DNA from: Falciphora oryzae
Lineage: Eukaryota; Ascomycota; Sordariomycetes; Magnaporthales; Magnaporthaceae
DNA: 64,000 nucleotides
Assembly: GCA_000733355.1 (NCBI GenBank)
Contig: JNVV01000033.1
Location: 1,521 to 65,520 of the forward strand
Direction of reading: 5' to 3'
A program made the translations under genes and the position numbers. A model generated the notes under the pieces. It saw nothing but the letters and a program-made list of their open reading frames with translations, was not told the DNA's origin and made no database searches. Of this stretch, positions 44,129 to 54,416 are shown in pieces. Numbering within the stretch: the stretch's first letter is position 1; every line of letters begins with the position of its first letter.

Positions 44129-44383
44129 GGGCAGGTTTGGTGGTAAAGGTGTTTTTTGTTTTTTCCATACAAAAGCTATAAACCGACGGTTTTTTCCAAA
44201 TTTAAATCTGATGTAATTTTTGCAAAACTTGATAAAAATAACTAAATTTTTAACTGTTAATTAGTTCTTTTTTAACCAAACGTTTCAAGCTTTTAAATGC
44301 ACTTGTTAGTAAAGGGATTTCCAAGCACCAAAAAACTAGCAAAAAACAAAAAATCAAAAAACCATTTACCACCAAACCTGCCC
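44129..44383. mobile_element. MITE, 255 bases, second family (GGGCAGGTTTGGTGG ends)
   Basis: Left end gggcaggtttggtggtaaa and right end tttaccaccaaacctgccc are perfect 19-base inverted repeats, followed inward by T-rich/A-rich tracts. The flanks are taa (left) and caa (right), possibly a mutated 3-base target duplication; GGGC...GTTTGG ends with a TAA target would fit PIF/Harbinger-type MITEs. It lies four bases before the HeLo-like reading frame. Confidence 0.8.
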
Positions 44384-44387
44384 CAAA

Positions 44388-45152
44388 ATGCCGAGGAAGA
44401 CTAGGCAGACAGACGCCTGGAACAAGATGCGCTGGTCGATCCACGGCCTCAGCAAGTTCGAAGGCCTGGTCGCCGAGCTCTCGGCCCACATCACTAAGCT
44501 GAACCAGCTGCTCACCGAGGCCCAGCAGCGCAACGTCGAGGAGGACAACGCCAGGGTCAGCATCGTCGTCGTCGGCAGCGCCGTGGACGCCAATTCCATA
44601 GACCTGGTACGGTCGGCCGTCAGCAGCGACCCGGACACTTCGAGACTCCGGTCCGGGATCGAGAGGAAGGCAATATCAACGGACTTGCCGCCGTGGCAGC
44701 TCCCTCTGATGCCTGTCGCGGTCCAGACAACGTCTTCTCTGTTGCTATCCGACTTCACCCTTCCGCAGGGCTTCGCTGGACTGCCAAGGTTCCTCACCGT
44801 GAGAAGGCGTTCGGGGAGACCTGGTGATGCAGACACGGCATTTCTGTTCGAGAGGAAGGACTCCAAGCAGGACATCCAGCCTGACGACATGCGGAAGCTG
44901 ACCTACCGCATCCAGCTGCTGGTCATGCTCCTGAGCAAGCCCAAGTCGCCGGCGCTCCTGACCCCTCAAGCGGAGGGGTACATCCAAATGCTAAAATACG
45001 GGGGAAAAAACGAAGACGTTAAGGTTACAGAAGATATCCTTTTCCCCTGCTGGACACCCGACACCATAAGGCCCGGCGGGGACGACTTTGATCATGGAAA
45101 GGGGTCTTGGCACCTGACAGCCCACTCTCAACTTGTTCGGGACGGGCAATGA
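44388..45152 (+). pseudogene. HeLo-domain protein, probably 5'-truncated
   Basis: A 254-codon frame opens right next to the MITE with MPRKTRQTDAWNKMRWSIHGLSKFEGLVAELSAHI. The MRWSI-x4-KFEGLVAEL pattern matches the C-terminal helices of fungal HeLo (prion-inhibition) domains. The preceding ~150 residues of that domain are missing or lie beyond the MITE. The rest (FLFERKDS..., LTYRIQLLVMLLSKPKSP) resembles the linker and start of the kinase-like region found in some HeLo proteins, but stops at 45,152. HeLo proteins act in fungal cell-death and incompatibility. Either a truncated gene or the 3' part of one disrupted by the MITE. Confidence 0.5.
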
Positions 45153-46530
45153 GCCGTTTTGGGCGGACGGCCGCAGGGATGCAAGCCTGGGACGGGCGAA
45201 ATTATGGCGCCCGGGGCAAGGGATTTCGGGGGGAGGTCCTCGTCATTCCCCGTTGTCGAGGAATCGAGCAGGCCGCTTCCGGCGGCGTGAGCGATCGACG
45301 ATGTCATGGATAACTGCCCATAGCCCCCATAGCCTCAACCCCGCACCTACTCCCCGCCCGAGTGCCTCGGCGCTATTCAGTCTTTAACGCTGCTGTAGCC
45401 TAGCGCAACGCATCGGGCTTGGGGGCTGGCATGCAACCTGCTACATGTGGCGATAGTATGTCGTCGGCAAATGGACAGGTTGTCCGCGAGAGGAGGTTGG
45501 GGTTTTGGGAGTAGAGGTGATGGGATGACTGCCTCGCTCCCGGCCAGAATGTTCGACCCCTTTCCCCAAGTTTCTGTCATCAGGGCCTGAACTGTGCAAG
45601 TATTTAACAAACCATGTCGCCGGCCAGGGCGATAGAGTCGAAACGGTTGGTTTCGCGTTCTCCTGGCAGCAGCAGGTTGCATGGAGTCATGCGGAGCCAA
45701 TATAATGCACATATTCGCTGGCCCTCCTTCGCCCGTTGTACATAAACCCTATAGCTCTTCGCTCACGCCACAGTATTTAAACCAATTTTGACATGGCGTG
45801 GATTGAACAGGCTTGGCAGTCGCAGCCTTCTTCTAGTATGGGCCAGCCTTATGGGGTGGTCAGCAACCCTTGAAAGCGGATGACCATGCGCGTCGGAAGG
45901 CCCCCCTTGTAGGCCGATGGTGTGTCGACAAGCAACCACCTCGGGAAATCCATCCAAACCCAAACAGGTAAGTTTAATAAGTCAAAGGCGTAAACACTGT
46001 CCCCAGCCAACCAGCGGGGACGGTCCACGAGCAGCGTAATATCCGTATTAGGCCAAAAATGCGGAAACTGGGGCGACACACGCTAATGCTCAAATGCGCA
46101 TCCGGCAGCGTATGTATAGGATATGCACGCACACAGCCCACTCTCCCAAAGCTGCTGTGTGGCAACCCATCCTGTACGCGAGTGAGGTGAGGCGAATGTA
46201 CTAGCCTCTCGACGCTCGACAATCCCCGTCATAGCCTTCATGGCTTTGTTGCTGCGGCCTGGATGGATCCTCCAGTCGAAATGCGAAGCTTGTGCCTATA
46301 CTGAGTACTGAGAATTAAAGAAGACGAGTGGTGCCCCACCTGGCCCGGATACATTCGCCATACTTTGTAGGATTGAAGGATCCATAGACAAATCTTTGCT
46401 GTCACATTGCGGCTTGCTTTAATCCCCATTCGTTTTTTGTTTTTGGCTTGCATTTTGGCCGAGCACGAGGGCACGGCTCCCCATTGCGCGCGCAACACCG
46501 CTTTGTGCCGCGGCCGTGCGCGCCGGCGGT
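45153..46530. other. Intergenic region, no gene supported
   Basis: About 1.4 kb of mixed composition with only short, motif-free frames. Confidence 0.4.
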
Positions 46531-46753
46531 TATTCGCCCAACCGCCGGTTGCCCGCTTGCCAACAAGGAGCGCCGGGATGCGGCCCGACCTCCGTGTGCC
46601 TTTGGGTTTAATTTGCCAGCCGCCTCGATAGCATCACCGTAGCCTAGTGTCAAGCTTAGGTAGCGCTAGCACGCCGTATGCCCCTAGGGAGGCGGGAACT
46701 GGTAGATCCCGACTTAACGACGTTAAATATACTCTCTCTCTCTCTCTCTCTCT
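46531..46753. repeat. CT-tailed dispersed repeat, copy 2
   Basis: Matches 25,921-26,162 in the same orientation, including gtagcctagtgtcaagctta, ctggtagatcccgac and the terminal (CT)n run. It ends about 270 bases before the RAD21 start codon, so it may sit in that gene's promoter. Confidence 0.72.
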
Positions 46754-47020
46754 TTCTTTTGTGCCGCGACCGTTGCTGTTTTCCCGACGAGTCGCGCGCG
46801 CGCTCCCCCAGCAAAATCCGCAGCCCCAAAAAACACGCGCGCGTATCTCGTTTACCTCCGCCACTGCTCGTCCCACCTCGAGCACCACACCGCACACACC
46901 AGACTCCGGCCTAGCTGCCCCTGTCTTGGTCCTGCCAGTCGACAACCATCCGGCTTTTAAAAGTGTGCTTGCCGGTGCACGCGAGGTCGCTGTCGCTATC
47001 TCATCCACGCCGCCGCCATC

Positions 47021-48672
47021 ATGTTTTACTCCGACACCCTCGTCAGCCAGACGGGGCCTTTGGCGCGCGTCTGGCTCGCTGCCAACATGGAGCGCAAACT
47101 CTCCAAGGGCCACATCCTGAGCTCGAACCTGAGAAAAAGCGTCGAGGACATTATAAGACCGCTTGATAACGCGCCGCTGGCCCTACGCTTTAGTAGTCAG
47201 CTGTTGCTCGGTGTGGTTAGGATTTACAGTCGCAAAGCGCGCTACCTGCTGGACGATTGCAATAAAGCAGTAATTGAAATCAACATGGTAAGGACCAATG
47301 AACCCCCTTTGGGCCTATTATATTAACCGCTTAGCAGACCTTCAAACCGACGGTGAATCACGTTCTCCCTATAGGCCAACATGTGCCCAGCCGCGAGGAG
47401 CTGATGATTCCTGATCGCATCGCACCACTCGACAACCTGGATCTTTTGCCTGCTCCGCAGCTGGGCCGCAGGGGCCGCATCAGCCACCGCGACATCTACC
47501 TGCAGGAGGACTTCAGCCAATTCTTGCAAGAGTACGAGCCCCGAGACGAACTCCAGCTCACAGCCGCCGAGATGGAGGACCTTGATCTGGAGCTGGACTT
47601 CGGCATGGACATTGAAATGGGCCGTGAGGCGCCTGCCGCGAGGAGGGTGGAGGACGACCTGATTAGCGAGTTGGCTGCGCCGTCCAAGGACCAGCCCGAA
47701 CGGGAGCTTTCGCCGGGTCTCGAGTTTGGCGAAGTGCCAGTGTTCGACGGCGACTTTGAGTTCGACCTTGGCGAGCGGGCCCGCATTTCGGAGTCGCCGC
47801 TTTCCGACATTGACCCCGAGTTTGCCCGCGAGATCGAGATGGAGTACACCCGCATCGTGGGCGAGGGCGTGTACGAACCCGTCATGGAGGCGCCGCAGAG
47901 GGCCAAAAAGCGGCGTCTGCTCGTTGCCGACGCCGAGACGATGCTTACCAGCAATCACATCCGCGAGCAGCAGGTGCATCACGACAACATTTTGAAGCCG
48001 CAGTCATTTCTTCCTCGCGAGCCGTACCTCCTCGCTCTCATGGAGATGGAAAAGAACGGTGGCTTCGTAACCAATGTGATGATGGACGCACGCAGTGACT
48101 ACTGGGCGCCTGAGCTAAAAGGTCTGCTTTCTCTGTCGGCAATCCGCCCTGTGAACGATTTGAAACGCAAAAGGGCCGAGCCGGAGTCGCCACGCCTCGA
48201 GATTGGTGGCGAATTGGAACCATTTGCGTTTGAAGGCGACGAGACTGGCATCCAGATCGCACGTGGTGATGAAACCGTGCTCGAGATCCCCGCGGCCGAG
48301 GGCTACGAGGCCCCGATGCCCGCCTTCGACGACACCATTGCACCAATCGTGCGCCCGGCGGACACTGGCCCCATCCCGATCGGAACGAAGCACGCCGTGC
48401 ACATCCTGCGCGACTCTTTCGGCCCCGAAGCCGCCACGGACGAGGAAAAGCGCAAAGCGGCATCGGTCGTTTTCCAGGAGCTCCTCCCTGAAAGCAGGAC
48501 GACAAAGGCGGACGCAACTAAAATGTTTTTCGAATGCCTTGTTCTTGCCACCAAGGACGCGATCAAAGTCGAGCAACCCGAGGGACAACTAGGCGGCCCG
48601 ATCCGGGTGCGCCCAAAAAGGGGTCTCTGGGGCGCATGGGCCGAGCGGGAGGCCGGAGGCGAAATGGCCTAA
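47021..48672 (+). CDS. RAD21/Scc1-type cohesin kleisin subunit
   Basis: Exon 1 (47,021-47,287) and exon 2 (47,338-48,672), joined over a 50-base intron (gtaagg...ttagcag), give 533 residues. The N-terminus MFYSDTLVSQTGPLARVWLAAN with LRFSSQLLLGVVRIYSRKARYLLDDCN is the conserved Rad21/Rec8 head that binds Smc3; the MFYSDTLVSQTGPLA version is Rad21, not Rec8. The long acidic middle (ELDFGMDIEMG..., LSDIDPEFAREIEMEY) contains ED/ER-rich sites of the type cut by separase. The C-terminus (TKADATKMFFECLVLATKDAIKVEQ) is the winged-helix that binds Smc1. The protein holds sister chromatids together in the nucleus. The TAA at 48,670-48,672 is followed in frame by a further acidic stretch (SEGEEQQEEAAPQ...) to a TAA near 48,765, so the stop may be premature by about 30 residues. 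Confidence 0.88.
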
Positions 48673-49613
48673 TCAGAGGGCGAGGAGCAACAGGAGGAGG
48701 CAGCGCCGCAATCGGGCCCGCAGCCGGCTGCAACCAGCGCCTCGATGGTATCTGTCGAAACATAACGGCAGCGCACCATAACTGTATTATTACCTTAAGT
48801 TTTTTGTTTTTTTTTTGCACTTTTGCTACAGCATCGAATTTTCTTTCTTTTATACATAATAAACCAGCATGGAAAAGGAGGAGGAAGCTTTTAAGATCAG
48901 GCTGGGATTTGGGTTTTTCTGCCTTTTTTGTAACTTTTAAGCCGTTGCTTTTTGTGTTACGCGACCAAAAATTGCTCGAGGTATGACGCAATCTGTTGGC
49001 TGTTGGCAACCTACGTGCAACCTATTAAACTGGGGCCACTTCCTATTTTTTTTTTTTTGGTCCGCTGCGCGAGCTACTACGATGTCGGGTTATAAGCCGG
49101 TCAGCTCGACTGCTGCATGTAGAATCATCCTCAGGGTGCATGGGTACATAATCCCATCGCTGCGCAGCACCTCAATCTCGGCCCGGGGGGAAATGTGGAG
49201 GTGGTGGAGCAAGTCGTGACTGTAGGTTCCAGATTACAAATGACAAACGAAACGGCAAGCTAACGCATGCCAAAAATCTTCCAAGTTATGTCCGCAGCTG
49301 GCGCTATCGACTTCTATGCTCCCGAGATCCGATATGATTTACACCATGTGGATCTTTTATATAAATTAGTATGTAGTGTGAATGATATAGAGCTTAAAGC
49401 AATACGGTTGGTTAAAGCCCGAGTTACCAGACGATAAGCATGAGCTTTGGGACAGGGAAGCCGACGGTTGGGGGAGTCCCTGGCAAAGGAGGCCCCAAGC
49501 AGAATATAGGAAGAAAGGATAAGAAGCGTAAAGAGGGGTAACAAAAAGGAAACAAGTCCAGACCAGTCCGATAAGCTGGCGAGGTAAACCAAAAAAGAAA
49601 CAAAAAGGGTAAC
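48673..49613. other. Intergenic region downstream of RAD21, no gene supported
   Basis: Contains poly-T runs (48,798-48,818 and 49,050-49,060) and short frames. The minus frame 49,592-49,314 encodes a hydrophobic N-terminus (SFLLPLFTLLILSSYILLG) but nothing recognisable. Confidence 0.35.
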
Positions 49614-49845
49614 TGTTAATCCACGTAATCTAGCGCGTGCATCCAGAAAGGGCCCACGCCTCGTGGAGCAGCAGGCCTAAGGGCCGTGCACTCCCACGAG
49701 CCTACAAAAGGGGATCTTGCGATCCCATTTCTGTAACTAGATTCCTTCTTCATGCATCAGTACAGGCACCTTTTCCAGATCTATAGATCTTTGTTCTTTC
49801 TCTTAGGAAATCTCCGAACCTACAGGAGTAACACTCCTACCAACA
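49614..49845 (+). repeat. copia-type LTR, copy 1
   Basis: Runs from TGTTAATCCACG to CTACCAACA and is similar over its length to 60,353-60,575 (shared cctacaaaaggggatctt, ccagatctatagatcttt, acaggagtaacactcctacc). TGTT...AACA ends are usual for Ty1/copia LTRs. The flanks gtaac and ctaat differ, and leader-like sequence follows, so this is the 5' LTR of a truncated element rather than a solo LTR. Confidence 0.75.
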
Positions 49846-50097
49846 CTAATCAGTGTTGCTTTTTCAAGCAACATAGATGAGCAAGGTAGAGGATTCAACT
49901 GTTGATACCTTCTTCTAAAGCGATTGGGTCAATTGGGAGAGTTTAGGAGCAGAGGAATCGGATTCCACTGCTCGGTAGCGCGTCACATACGAGTTAATCA
50001 AACAACAAAAGCACCTTCCTAAAGCAGGCGACTGGGCCTATCAGGGCTGTCAGGGCAAGCAAAGTAAACGTTAGCAGTAGAGTAGATTGTTGTTGTA
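49846..50097 (+). other. Truncated copia element interior (leader and start of gag?)
   Basis: Sequence after the LTR contains an ATG at 49,876 (MSKVEDSTVDT then a stop), consistent with a decayed gag start. It ends at the next LTR remnant at 50,098. Confidence 0.4.
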
Positions 50098-50260
50098 GGA
50101 GAGAGGGAGGCCCGGAGGGCCCGGCCTGCACAGAATTGGGATATCCCCAATTCTGTGAGGGGGCCCGCTAGTGGGGCTCGGCCTTATCTGAGATAAGGGC
50201 TGCGGGTTTCCAAGAGCCCCGCACCTCCAGCTATCTACAAGGGCCCTACTGGCCGTGACA
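50098..50260 (-). repeat. Short LTR remnant, minus orientation
   Basis: Plus strand runs from tgttgttgtaggag to ggccctactggccgtgaca; the reverse begins TGTCACGGCCAGTAGGGCC like the Gypsy A/B LTRs but the interior differs. It has an internal gatatcc pair and gccttatctgagataaggg. No matching target duplication is seen, so the boundaries are approximate. Confidence 0.6.
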
Positions 50261-50716
50261 AGCGTGTTCGTTTATATGGGCGCGCCTTAAAAAATTACAT
50301 GTGGGCCGATATCGGTGTGGGGGTGCGTGCGAGCAGCAAAAAGGGGGCGTGGCCGGTTAGGGCCTCATTATGAAGTGTTGGTCAGCGATGCAACAGCGAC
50401 GTAATAAAGCTGCGGGTATAGCCGTGTGATGGGGTTTGAAAATGACCTACATGACGCCAGATTTGTCGAGTACATCCTTCTTCATCCTTTGTACAACATC
50501 TGGCCTCGATTTCCACCGTTGAAAGTCCCTGCCGCGCAGCCTCTCCTTGACGAGTGACTGTATATCATTTTTGATATACTTCGCGGCATTCGCAGCAATA
50601 TCTTCCTTCTTCCAATCCGCCAGCCCGTTTTCGAAACCGACCTCTGGTCTGCTTGTTGCGATGATGGAGACACGGGATGTTTCTTGGGGTGGAAAGTATT
50701 CTAGCCAAGTGATCAG

Positions 50717-50949
50717 TGTTATGGCGCGGTAGCCCCGTTTGGGGCTGTACGCCAAAAGGGAGGCTCCACTCTTTGCACGGGCCCCTCGGCAGGCCGTGCA
50801 GAAAGCGGGGCCGGCCTGCCCTACTTGGGAGGAATCGCCCGCGTGGTGCAACGCACAACTTTTTACTTCTGCTTCCAACTCTCGATAGTAGGATCAACCT
50901 ACGGTATACAGCAGCCTTGCCTCCGTGCCTATTGCGTTGACTCGTGACA
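50717..50949 (+). repeat. Solo LTR (233 bases) inside the NACHT gene
   Basis: Runs from TGTTATGGCGCGG to TTGACTCGTGACA, with a perfect target duplication atcag at 50,712-50,716 and 50,950-50,954. It lies between the codons for ARKELI and LITWLEYF, so it postdates the gene. Confidence 0.92.
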
Positions 50950-51254
50950 ATCAGCTCTTTTCGGGCGCTGCATTCGTCAAGTGCATCGAGGACAATGGAT
51001 ATATCCCTATTGCTTGCCTTAACCATCTCTCGGAAGATTTTGGAAATATCATCGGCAGAGAGTGACGTCGAGCCGTGTCGGGTAGACTCAAAGGCGGCCT
51101 CGAGGACGGCTCGGCAGGAGTCGACTTGCGTGTATAGTTGAGAAACGAGTAACCGCAGGAGTTGCTCCACGGTCTGCTTCTCGCTGTCTCTGAAGTCAAA
51201 AAAAAAGAATAGCGTGACACGAGAGCCTTGCTCCTCCGATCGCAAACCAGTAAG

Positions 51255-51376
51255 TGTCATAGCCGCCAGAGGGGGTCACGTGATTTGACCCCTCCACACA
51301 GATTTTTTATCTAGGGCCCCCCGCCAGGCCAGGCCTCCGGCCTCTGCCCTCCGAATACAGAACCTTTTCACCACCA
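51255..51376 (+). repeat. Short LTR-like insertion in the NACHT gene
   Basis: About 122 bases from TGTCATAGCC to TTTTCACCACCA, similar in start, centre (ggtcacgtga, ggcctccggcc) and end (ccgaataca) to the inverted block at 51,691-51,816. It separates the Walker A segment from the rest of the NACHT domain. The flanks do not match. Confidence 0.62.
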
Positions 51377-51690
51377 TTCGAGATCCCCCATACTGGCTCT
51401 CACAGTAAGGATGTTTGATGTGAGGATGGTTTTTCCACATCCCGAGAGCCCCAGCAGGAGCAAGCAACTGTTTGGATGCGGTTCCCATTTACGAAAAACA
51501 GGACCTTAAAAGACCCAAGCTCCAGTCCCTTCCTAATTTTTCTTTTTTGCATCATTAAGGTTAGTGGAAGGATCTGGGGCAGCAAGCCATTGTCTGACGG
51601 CGTAAAACTGGCCATTCGATACCAGAGTATCGATACCTTGTTGAGCTTGCTTATCAGAGCACTTGGGAGGTCACAAATGGGCTGATAATC

Positions 51691-51816
51691 TGTATGGCGG
51701 AAAGAGGTTGTATTCGGAAGAGTTGGGGCCGGAGGCCCTGCCTGGGAGGAAATCTCTATCTAGCGGTGCCTAGAGGCCCGTGCGGGTGGGCACGTGACCC
51801 CTTGGGTGCCGTGACA
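51691..51816 (-). repeat. Short LTR-like insertion between NACHT and phosphorylase regions
   Basis: 126 bases; plus strand from tgtatggcgg to gggtgccgtgaca, the reverse beginning TGTCACGGCACCC. Inverted relative of 51,255-51,376. No clean target duplication. Confidence 0.62.
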
Positions 51817-51932
51817 TTGCTGCACGGTTGCTTTAATTGGAAAATGACATAACATCTAATCAGCTACTAAATTAACTACACGCAGGATAAGGACAAGCTG
51901 GCTCGAACATAAAAAAGGATTAACTGGCTTAA

Positions 51933-52931
51933 CTATAGTATTTCCGATGCTCTCTTCGTTTCCTCAACCTCTAATGCTGGAACGAAAGCGAAAAGCTTTT
52001 TAGTATAAGCGGCGGCGGTGGCGGAGGCATATCGTTGCCAGCGGTCGTTCTTGTGTGCGTCGGCATAATCGCAAATGCCGCGGATAACAAAACAAAGAAA
52101 GCGGTTCATCAACCCGGCCGCCTCCATCTCAATGCAGATGCAGTCATCCCCACCATCACTGGCAATCCGGTCGCGTACAGCGGCGTCTTTGACCAGAGTG
52201 TTGCTGGACGCAATGAGGCCGTAATGGATCTCAGGTCCTTTCGTATCTCGCTCATCCCTCTCAACTGCCTGGGCTGGGTCGCGGCCGTTGCAGTCCTAAT
52301 CCCCGGCATACGCAAAAGTCGACTTGGAGAGGCGGTCGTTTTCGACTCCCTGGAAGCCATAGCCTGGACTGGTCTTGGACTTTGCCATCTTCGGATACTT
52401 CATCATTATTTCGAGGATCTCGGGAATTTTCGAATCCTCCATTTCGTGGCTGGCCTGGATTGCAGAAAGAGCATTGAGCAGGACGGTGGGGGGTGCCGCT
52501 AGGTATCCTTTCGCTTTCCGGAAGTCACCGGGCTTCGCCTTTATCAGATCGTACTGGAAGACTCCGCCATAAGTGCCGGAAGGCTGGCTCACAACATCTC
52601 CTAAGCGGATGTCGCGATCCTGGTCGGGCTTCGCAATGCCTCCTCCAATACCAACCATCAATCCGATTCTGATAGAGGGAAAAGAAGCGAGAAGGTCTGC
52701 CGCTGTGCCAGCAGCTGAGGCGGTCCCATATAAGCCCGCAGGAAAAGAAGCGATGCCAATATTGTGCTCTGCCATCCGGCCCCAGGTGTAGGCGTTTTTG
52801 TCGTTTGCGTTTCTCTGGAAACCGGTCGGCCGCGCATGCTCCTCATCGAGCATAGCAGTAGCCGCCGCACGCTCGATGGGCAGTGCGGCAATCCAGCCAA
52901 CTGTGTAGTGGTCGGGGCTGTCGAGGGCCAT
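51933..52931 (-). pseudogene. Nucleoside phosphorylase (PNP/UDP) domain protein, one nonsense codon
   Basis: From the ATG at 52,931 the frame reads MALDSPDHYTVGWIAALPIE (the standard start of fungal PNP_UDP-domain proteins), GIASFPAGLYGTASAAGTA, IRIGLMVGIGGGIAKP and IRLGDVVSQP. After a TAG at 52,296-52,298 it continues in the same frame with PEIHYGLIASSNTLVKD, CIEMEAAGLMNRF and VIRGICDYADAHKND (the nucleoside-binding end), to a TAG at 51,933. The domain is complete apart from the one stop. In fungi this domain often forms the N-terminus of NACHT receptors; here a NACHT fragment starts about 240 bases downstream on the same strand. A stand-alone phosphorylase is the alternative. Confidence 0.78.
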
Positions 52932-53499
52932 TTTGGACGAAATCGTGCAGGCGAATAACAACTGAGGTGGCAGGGTAATAGAAGATAACACTTGCGTACG
53001 ACAAGACAACTAGTAACACAGGTAGCGTGAGGTACGATAGTTGGGCACAGGAGATAGGAAGGACAAGGAGTGTTGGCAAAAGTTGGGGTCAGCCCACTGC
53101 TCATATCTGCTGGTTGAGGGGTTTGGTGTTGAGCTGACAGCCAAATGTTCACAAACCCCTCACGACCCACTTGGCAATGCACGTTGATTGTTAATTACTT
53201 CAATGTTGTGTGTGGTCGAATGGCCATCGTGTCCACCACACCATCTGGATGGCATGAAGCTAAACCCCTCCATAACGCCAAGCAATAAGCGGATGCAAAA
53301 TGGGACTGTTGGCAAAAGTGACTTGCGTTAATTCCCCTCCCAGGCGTATTATTTATGTATCGTCGTTTGTGAGGTAATTATTCCTGCGGCCGCTCCTTCA
53401 GCCTGCCCTACCCTCTATATCAAGTACACCCCTTTTCGTGCCGCTACATCGACTGTCTTCACGTTCGTCTTCATCTCGTGCGTTACACGTCCCACCCAA
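52932..53499. other. Spacer between divergent pseudogenes, no gene supported
   Basis: Probably contains the promoters of the minus-strand phosphorylase gene and the plus-strand F-box gene. Confidence 0.4.
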
Positions 53500-54416
53500 C
53501 ATGGCGCCATACGGTCCATCCAATCTCTGCCCTGCGAATTGTTCGAGCAGATTTTCGCCATGCTCGATGTGCAGGATCTCGCGCACCTAAGCAGCACTTG
53601 TCTTTACCTCCGAGCCGTCGCGGCACCTCGACTTTTCGAATCAATCGTGCTCACGGATAACGTGCGCGTGGCCGACTCGGCTTGCCTCGCGGCCAGCCGA
53701 TACGGCGCCTTCGTGCGACACCGCAAAATGGTCGTGAATTTCCTAGGCTGCGCCAACCCTGCTTCCCAAACACCGAAGCCTGTTATGCCGTTGCCAACCC
53801 AAACATCGGCGGAATCCCCGCCAGCGCAAAGGCGCTCCTCGGTGGGCTAGAAGGCGCCCTGCCAGCTTTTAAGAGCATCACCGTCGAGTTCCCGGCGCGA
53901 TACAAATACGCGGGGATGTTGTACGGCGATTGGTAGGAGACAATAAATCCGCAGCTAGTGCCGATGCGCGACAATGTCGCCATCGTCGTGCGTGCCGTAA
54001 CGACGGCGCTTGCGCACAACACATCCATCAGCTATCTATCCCTCCTCAACTATCCACCACTCAGCCCCTTAAATGAGCACCGCACCTTAACCGATCCCAA
54101 TAATGCCTGGGAGAGATTTTTAGGACGGCTCGTGGACTTCCGCTTGTCGCTCTTTGGAGATTTCTACCCTCTCCGCCTACCCCAAAACCACGGAGCCGAA
54201 GAAATGCTCGCTTCCGTTAACTACTTCACCTTCCTTCAGCAGGTCCAAAACTTCTTCTTCAGTCATATCCGGTCCGTAAGGCGTCTTGCAATTTGCTGCT
54301 CCGAGCATGCCCCCTTAGGCGGAATCGACCGGGGAAATACCGACACCAACGCCGACTCCAGCTGCGCCCTCCCACTTAATCCAAACGCGATGCCATTCCT
54401 TAAGCATCTGGAAGTA
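53500..54416 (+). pseudogene. F-box protein, broken and interrupted by a pogo transposon
   Basis: The frame reads LPCELFEQIFAMLDVQDLAHLSSTCLYLRAVAAPRLFESIV, a clear F-box (LP-E-L-IF--L---DL-----TC). No in-frame ATG is seen nearby; the ATG at 53,501 is in another phase. A frameshift near 53,760 moves the continuation to another frame (CFPNTEACYAVANPN..., GMLYGDW), a TAG follows at about 53,934, and the frame then stays open (VPMRDNVAIVVRAVTTALAHNTSISYLSLLNYPP...) to 54,416, where the transposon begins. F-box proteins recruit substrates to SCF ubiquitin ligases; many fungal ones have a leucine-rich-like C-terminus, as the SYLSLLNYPP part suggests. I cannot identify a continuation after 56,262. 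Confidence 0.7.

Larger units (their letters stand above)
50447..51690 (-). pseudogene. NACHT (NLR/STAND-type) NTPase fragment, broken by LTR insertions
   Basis: On minus: FYAVRQWLAAPDPSTNLNDA (the linker before fungal NACHT domains), two stops, then LLLLGLSGCGKTILTSN at about 51,460-51,410 (Walker A/P-loop). After a solo LTR (51,255-51,376) follows TLFFFFDFRDSEKQTVEQLL and DISIVLDALDEC (Walker B, about 51,005-50,965). After a second solo LTR (50,717-50,949) follows SRVSIIATSRPEVGFE (sensor-1 Arg) and ...RMKKDVLDKSGVM, where it ends. No ankyrin or WD repeats follow. Such proteins are fungal NLR-like immune or incompatibility sensors. It is clearly dead. The nucleoside-phosphorylase gene just upstream on the same strand may have been its N-terminal domain. 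Confidence 0.8.

Noticed and set aside
47323..47982. Minus-strand 219-codon frame inside RAD21
   Set aside because: Antisense shadow of the conserved RAD21 exon; no motif of its own.
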